Source of the DNA: Novosphingobium acidiphilum DSM 19966
Lineage (GTDB): Bacteria; Pseudomonadota; Alphaproteobacteria; Sphingomonadales; Sphingomonadaceae
Direction of reading: 5' to 3'
Length of the DNA: 64,000 nucleotides
NCBI RefSeq assembly: GCF_000429005.1
Contig: NZ_AUBA01000004.1
Location: forward strand, 1-64,000
Made by a program: the position numbers and the translations under genes
Shown here: positions 59,228-64,000 of the stretch, in pieces
Numbering within the stretch: position 1 is the first letter of the stretch
Layout of the letters: each line of letters begins with the position of its first letter
The notes under the pieces: model-generated
Told to the model about the DNA's origin: nothing
Databases searched by the model: none
What the model saw: the letters and a program-made list of their open reading frames with translations, nothing else

Positions 59228-60051
59228 CAGACAAGGCAACCGACTGGACCATTCCCCAGAACTGGGCGGCCTATACCCCCGCACAACACGCCACCTGGGA
59301 CACACTGTTCGCGCGGCAGGCAAAGCTGTTGCCGGGGCGCGTGGCGGATGAATTTATCACCGGGCTCGACATCTTGCGGCTGTCCAAACCGGGCATTCCG
59401 GACTTTGACGAATTGTCCGAACGGCTGATGAAGGCCACCGGCTGGCAGGTTCTGGCGGTGCCGGGGCTTGTGCCCGACGACGTGTTTTTCGACCATCTGG
59501 CCAATCGGCGGTTTGTGGCGGGCAATTTCATCCGGCGGCCCGACCAGCTTGATTATCTGCAGGAACCCGACGTGTTCCACGATGTGTTTGGCCATGTACC
59601 GCTGTTGGCGAACACGGTGTTTGCCGATTACATGCAGGCTTACGGGATCGGTGGGCAACGCGCCAACGGGTTGGGCGCGATCCGCAATCTGGCGCGGTTG
59701 TATTGGTATACGGTGGAATTCGGGCTGGTGCAGACCGCGCAAGGGTTGCGCGTCTATGGCGCGGGGATTGCCTCGTCATACAGCGAGACACTGTTTGCGC
59801 TGGACGATCCTTCGCCCAATCGCATCGCATTCGATCTGCGGCGGATCATGCGCACCTGCTATCGAATCGATGATTTTCAGCAGAGTTATTTCGTGATCGA
59901 CAGCTTCGCAGCGCTGCTCGATGCGACACTCAGGACCGATTTCGGACCATTGTATGACGCGCTGGCCACACAGCACGACATCGCGGCCGATGCCATTGTT
60001 GCCGATGACCGCGTTTTGTCGCGCGGCACCCAAAGCCACGTTCAACGCTAG
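59224..60051 (+). CDS. phhA: Phenylalanine 4-monooxygenase
   Basis: 275 residues, the single-domain bacterial type. Converts phenylalanine to tyrosine with a pterin cofactor. The iron triad is in DVFHDVFGHVP near residue 120 (two His) and YWYTVEFGL near residue 160 (Glu). ATG overlaps the fahA stop; its last four bases overlap the convergent GGDEF-EAL gene. The operon thus links Phe hydroxylation to fumarylacetoacetate cleavage. Confidence 0.96.
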   Translation: MTDKATDWTIPQNWAAYTPAQHATWDTLFARQAKLLPGRVADEFITGLDILRLSKPGIPDFDELSERLMKATGWQVLAVPGLVPDDVFFDHLANRRFVAGNFIRRPDQLDYLQEPDVFHDVFGHVPLLANTVFADYMQAYGIGGQRANGLGAIRNLARLYWYTVEFGLVQTAQGLRVYGAGIASSYSETLFALDDPSPNRIAFDLRRIMRTCYRIDDFQQSYFVIDSFAALLDATLRTDFGPLYDALATQHDIAADAIVADDRVLSRGTQSHVQR

Positions 60052-62471
60052 GCCGCAGCGTCGCGCGCGTTTTTGGTCATATCCTCGATGGTCCTGCGCG
60101 CCTTGGGCTTTGGTGCGACCAGCTCATAAGCCTCTTCCGGCGGCATGGGGCGCCCGAACAGATAGCCCTGGATCTTGCGGCAGCCGAGTTGCCGGACCAT
60201 CGCCAGTTCTTCTTCGGTTTCGACGCCTTCGGCGGTGGTCGACATTTCCAGGCTGTCGGCCATGGCCACCACCGCGCGCACGATCGCCAGGCTTTCGGGA
60301 TTTGACCGCGCCGCGCCCTGGACAAAGCTGCGGTCGACCTTGATCGTCGAAAAGCGGATCTTGCGCAAATACCCGAGCGAGGAATAACCGGTGCCGAAAT
60401 CGTCGAGCGCGACACCGCAGCCCAGCGCGATGATCCGGTTCAGCGTTTCCAGCGCCACGGTCCCATCGCGCAAGAACACGCTTTCGGTGACTTCGATTTC
60501 CAGCCGGTGCGGCGGCAGCCCGCTGGCGGCCAATGCACTGACGACGGTTTCGGAGAACCCGGTTTCCAGCAGCTGTTCGCCCGAAACGTTCACCGCGATC
60601 TTGATCGGAGCAGGCCAACGAGCCGCCTCCTGGCAGGCCGTGCGCAGCGCCCATTCGCCGATCGGCACGATCAGCCGTGCGTCTTCGGCCACAGGAATGA
60701 ACCGCGCCGGGGACACCGCACCATGTTCGGCGCTGGTCCAGCGGGCCAGGGCTTCAAAGCTGAGCACTTTGCCGCTGCTGGCATCGACCACCGGCTGATA
60801 AACGAGTGAAAATTCTTTTCGTTCAAGCGCATGACGCAGCGCCATTTCAAGCTGGCGGCGCTGTTCGGCATTGGTGTGCAGCGATGGTTCGTAGCAGAAA
60901 TGGGTGCCTCCGCCTTCATCCTTGGCGCGATAAAGCGCCAGATCGGCATTGCGCATCAGCGTTTCCACCGTCGCACCGTCGCGCGGCCCGATGGCAGAAC
61001 CGACACTGGCGCCAATATAAAGCGTGTGGTGATCGACGAGATACGGCTGTGACAGGCCCGAGATGATCCTTTGCGTTACGGTGTAGATCGTTTCGCTGTC
61101 GGCGCCATTGCCCAGCACCACTGCAAATTCGTCACCGCCCAGCCGCCCGCACAGCCCGGCCTCACCCACGTAAGTGCCCAGCCGTTCGGCCACCAGTTCC
61201 AGCAATTTGTCACCGATCAGGTGCCCCAGGGTATCGTTGACCGCCTTGAACCGGTCGAGATCGATCATCAGAAAGGCGCAACGGCTGCGGAACTGATCGG
61301 CGCGGCGCATCGCGGCATCCAGCGCTTCGGTCAGTTGCAGGCGGTTGGGCAGGCCGGTCAACGTGTCATAGCGTGCCAGATACGCGATCTGTTCTTCGCT
61401 TTCGCGCCGTTCGGTCACATCCGAACCGACCCCGCGAAACCCCACAAAGGCGCCGTTTTCGTCAACCCGGGGCGATGCGGACAATTCCCACCAGCGATGG
61501 ATGCTTTTGATCGTGACCCGCACCAGCAGATTGGAAAAGCTTTCGCGCCGTTTCATGCGTTCGGCCAGGTCATGCAGCGACGAATGGAAAAACCCGGTGT
61601 CCCAGCTTTCGCCGGCGATCAACTGGATCAGTGGCTTGCCTTCGACATCGTCGAGTTCCTGCCCCAGTGCAAAGGCAAAGCGGGGCGACACATTGCGCAC
61701 GCGGCGGGCCGAATCGACCTGCCACAGCCAGTCAGCCTCGCCCTCTTCAAATTCGCGCAACAGCAACGAGACAACCTCGCCCTTGTCGCGCAATCCCGCT
61801 TCGGCCAGTTTGCCATCCAGGAAATTGCGCGCCGTTTCAAAGGCACCGATCGACACGAACAGCACGAAACACGCCGCCACCGACGCGGCAGTCGCTTCGC
61901 CGTGCATGACGAAGGCCCCGATGCCGGCAAGCCCCAGGATCCACACAAAGACCTGCGCGCCAAGCGGCACCGCGGCAAAGGCAAAGCCCATCCCCGCCAT
62001 CAGCATCGCCATGATCGACCAGATCACGCCGGTATCGGTCGTGCCCAGCCACGGCGCGAATGCCACGATCGGCAGCGCCCAGATACATGCCAACCCGGCC
62101 GACCCAAGTGCCTGAACCCGGATCTGGCGCACCCCCACCCGGCGCTGGTTGGCCGGACAAAGCCGCCGGTCAAGCATGACCGAGGCGACCACGGCGGCGA
62201 CCAGCAGGCACAACCAGCCCAGCCCGAGCAGCGTGCCGACACTGGCCCGCAAGACGCGCATCATCAACAGCGCTGCAATCGCATGCGCCAGCATCCGGCC
62301 CAAAGTCAGCCGGGTCAGTCCGCCAAACTGCAGGCGGCGCAGCCGTCCCCAGTCACCATCGGCCGGGTCGGTCATTCCCAGAACGGCTGTCCACAACAGA
62401 CGCGACGGCAATGCCGGTTTGGCGCGATCCGCCAGATGGGCGAACGATTGGGTGAGCGGCGAGTGATTCAC
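60048..62471 (-). CDS. Membrane PAS-GGDEF-EAL protein, cyclic di-GMP turnover
   Basis: 807 residues. About six transmembrane helices (residues 60-205), a PAS domain (about 245-360), a GGDEF domain with the intact motif RLGGDEFAVVL near residue 450, and an EAL domain with FEALARW near residue 573, DDFGTGYSSLGYL near residue 692 and DRSFVQG. Both catalytic motifs look active, so it may make or destroy c-di-GMP depending on the signal. No RxxD inhibitory site is seen before GGDEF. A PilZ protein is encoded at 10065-10430. Confidence 0.93.
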   Translation of the reverse strand: MNHSPLTQSFAHLADRAKPALPSRLLWTAVLGMTDPADGDWGRLRRLQFGGLTRLTLGRMLAHAIAALLMMRVLRASVGTLLGLGWLCLLVAAVVASVMLDRRLCPANQRRVGVRQIRVQALGSAGLACIWALPIVAFAPWLGTTDTGVIWSIMAMLMAGMGFAFAAVPLGAQVFVWILGLAGIGAFVMHGEATAASVAACFVLFVSIGAFETARNFLDGKLAEAGLRDKGEVVSLLLREFEEGEADWLWQVDSARRVRNVSPRFAFALGQELDDVEGKPLIQLIAGESWDTGFFHSSLHDLAERMKRRESFSNLLVRVTIKSIHRWWELSASPRVDENGAFVGFRGVGSDVTERRESEEQIAYLARYDTLTGLPNRLQLTEALDAAMRRADQFRSRCAFLMIDLDRFKAVNDTLGHLIGDKLLELVAERLGTYVGEAGLCGRLGGDEFAVVLGNGADSETIYTVTQRIISGLSQPYLVDHHTLYIGASVGSAIGPRDGATVETLMRNADLALYRAKDEGGGTHFCYEPSLHTNAEQRRQLEMALRHALERKEFSLVYQPVVDASSGKVLSFEALARWTSAEHGAVSPARFIPVAEDARLIVPIGEWALRTACQEAARWPAPIKIAVNVSGEQLLETGFSETVVSALAASGLPPHRLEIEVTESVFLRDGTVALETLNRIIALGCGVALDDFGTGYSSLGYLRKIRFSTIKVDRSFVQGAARSNPESLAIVRAVVAMADSLEMSTTAEGVETEEELAMVRQLGCRKIQGYLFGRPMPPEEAYELVAPKPKARRTIEDMTKNARDAAA

Positions 62472-62533
62472 CGCCCCAGTCTAGCCGCCAAAGCTTGCCC
62501 AATGGTAAGCGGGCAGGCGTTTGCGGCAAACGT

Positions 62534-64000
62534 TTATTCGACCGTTACCGACTTGGCCAGATTGCGCGGCTGATCGACATCGGTGCCCTTGGCCACCGCA
62601 ACGTGATACGCCAGCAATTGCACCGGCACGGCATAGACCAGCGGGGCAATCAGCGGGTGCACTTTGGGCATTTCGATCGTCGCCAGGCAGCCTTCGCCTG
62701 CCTCGGCAATGCCTTCGGCGTCGGAAATCAGCACGATCTTGCCGCCGCGGGCGCGCACTTCCTGCATGTTCGACACGGTTTTTTCGAACAAGGGCCCCGA
62801 CGGCGCCAGCACGATCACCGGCACTTTGTCATCGATCAGCGCGATCGGCCCGTGCTTCATTTCGCCGCTGGCATACCCTTCGGCGTGGATATAGCTGATT
62901 TCCTTGAGTTTGAGCGCGCCTTCGAGCGCCAGCGGATAGTCCGGTCCGCGCCCCAGATACAACACGTCGCGCGCCGGTGCGATCAGCGGCGCAATCGCGG
63001 CAATATCGTCATCATGCGCAAGCGCAGCATTGAGCGCGGCCGGCGTTTCGTCCAGCTGGCCGACGATTTCCATTTCTTCGTCGTGCGTGATCAGGCCGCG
63101 CTTGACCGCCAGATGCACCGACAGCGCGGCGAGCACCGCCAGCTGGCAGGTAAACGCCTTGGTCGACGCGACCCCGATCTCGGGCCCGGCATGGGTCGGC
63201 AGCAACAGGTCGGCCTCGCGCGCCATGGTACTGGTCGGCACGTTGACCACCACCGCAATCGTTTGCCCGGCGGCTTTGCAATGGCGCAGTGCGGCCAGCG
63301 TGTCGGCGGTTTCGCCCGATTGCGAGATGAAGATTGCCAGGCCGCCCGCTTCGAGCACGGGATCGCGATAGCGGAATTCGCTGGCCACATCGATATCCAC
63401 CGGCAGGCGCGCAAACCGTTCGAACCAGTATTTGGCAACCATCCCGGCATAATAGCTGGTGCCACAGGCCACGATCGTCACGCGGCGGATGCTGGCCAGA
63501 TCGAAATCGATCTGCGGCAGCGACACCACCTGTTCGTAGCGGCGCAGATAAGACCGCAGCGTCTGTGCGACCACGATCGGCTGTTCGTAGATTTCCTTCT
63601 GCATGAAATGGCGGAAATTGCCTTTTTCGATCGCCGCAGCCGTTGCACCCGAGGCAACGATTGCGCGCGTGACGGGATGGTTCGACACATCGAAGATCCG
63701 CGCGCCGTCGCGATCAATCACGACCCAATCGCCTTCTTCGAGATAGGTCACGCGCTGGGTCAGCGGGGCCAGCGCCAGCGCGTCCGAGCCGAGGAACGTT
63801 TCGCCATCGCCGTATCCGACCACCAGCGGCGATCCCAGCCGCGCCCCGATCAGGATGTCGGGATGGCTGCGGAACGCAATGGCCAGCGCAAACGCCCCGC
63901 GCAGTCGTGGCAGCACCGCCTTGACCGCGTCCTGCGGCGAAAGCCCGGCCTCGACCTGTTCGGACACCAGGTGTGCGACGACTTCGGTATCGGTTTCGCT
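62534..64000 (-). CDS. glmS: Glutamine-fructose-6-phosphate aminotransferase, C-terminal part
   Basis: 488 residues visible; the N-terminus with the catalytic Cys lies beyond the right edge, where the frame is still open (SETDTEVVAHLV). The rest of the glutaminase domain, then two SIS isomerase domains (TIVACGTSYYAGMVAKYWFE and ISQSGETADTLAALRHCK; LGRGPDYPLALEGALKLKEISYIHAEGYASGEMKHGP), and the end LAKSVTVE are standard. It makes glucosamine 6-phosphate for the cell wall and LPS. Confidence 0.96.
   Translation of the reverse strand, partial: SETDTEVVAHLVSEQVEAGLSPQDAVKAVLPRLRGAFALAIAFRSHPDILIGARLGSPLVVGYGDGETFLGSDALALAPLTQRVTYLEEGDWVVIDRDGARIFDVSNHPVTRAIVASGATAAAIEKGNFRHFMQKEIYEQPIVVAQTLRSYLRRYEQVVSLPQIDFDLASIRRVTIVACGTSYYAGMVAKYWFERFARLPVDIDVASEFRYRDPVLEAGGLAIFISQSGETADTLAALRHCKAAGQTIAVVVNVPTSTMAREADLLLPTHAGPEIGVASTKAFTCQLAVLAALSVHLAVKRGLITHDEEMEIVGQLDETPAALNAALAHDDDIAAIAPLIAPARDVLYLGRGPDYPLALEGALKLKEISYIHAEGYASGEMKHGPIALIDDKVPVIVLAPSGPLFEKTVSNMQEVRARGGKIVLISDAEGIAEAGEGCLATIEMPKVHPLIAPLVYAVPVQLLAYHVAVAKGTDVDQPRNLAKSVTVE

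Noticed and set aside
62534..64000. glmS ribozyme
   Set aside because: The gene start is outside the window, and glmS ribozymes are known mainly from Gram-positive bacteria.

Overview
The window looks like chromosome of a GC-rich alphaproteobacterium of the order Sphingomonadales, most likely Novosphingobium or a close relative. This is inferred from the GC-rich codon use, the aroA-cmk pair beside a TIGR02300/FYDLN acidic protein, the TonB-dependent receptor, the M2, M13 and M16 peptidases, and the phhA/hppD cluster. No marker here fixes the species.

Layout. Positions 1-2916 are an accessory edge. They hold one end of an IS256-family insertion sequence, then an AT-richer gene for a NACHT (STAND) NTPase with a nuclease-like N-terminal domain, probably an antiphage defence protein, then 318 bases without a gene. 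Positions 2917-12327 are mostly housekeeping: an M13 peptidase, a crotonase-fold enzyme and an APC permease, tRNA-Ala(GGC), the FYDLN protein, aroA-cmk, a PilZ protein, rpsF-rpsR-rplI with a clear terminator, and a VOC protein. Positions 12401-28203 carry an M2 peptidase, an aldo/keto reductase, a membrane protein of unknown function, and a minus-strand operon of ABC ATPase, permease, pentapeptide-repeat protein and an SRAP-fold protein that has lost its catalytic residues. They also carry a penicillin-acylase-type enzyme, AMP nucleosidase, an unknown four-helix membrane protein, a YbjN protein, an alpha/beta hydrolase and a TSUP exporter.

Positions 28411-36327 form a surface-structure locus: six secreted DUF4402 proteins, a PapD-like chaperone and a usher-like outer-membrane protein. 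It reads as a non-classical chaperone-usher assembly system. A LacI-type regulator follows, convergent with a TonB-dependent receptor that is divergent from an AraC-type regulator. Candidate operators are visible for both regulators. A minus-strand block then holds a tyrosine phosphatase, GDPD, nitrilase-like hydrolase, GNAT, SnoaL-like protein and WrbA.

Positions 45808-55688 hold purC and, 8 kb further on, purS-purQ. Between them lie a PDZ-membrane-GAF protein without a kinase domain, a frameshifted CocE/NonD hydrolase, an M16 peptidase lipoprotein and an amidase. Positions 55685-60051 are an aromatic amino acid catabolism unit: a divergent Lrp/AsnC regulator, then hppD, a VOC protein, fahA and phhA, joined by 4-base stop/start overlaps. 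The window ends with a GGDEF-EAL protein and the 3' part of glmS.

The strongest candidates for something little described are the NACHT protein, the DUF4402 chaperone-usher locus, and the ABC/pentapeptide/degenerate-SRAP operon, whose gene set recalls the export and immunity genes of microcin B17.
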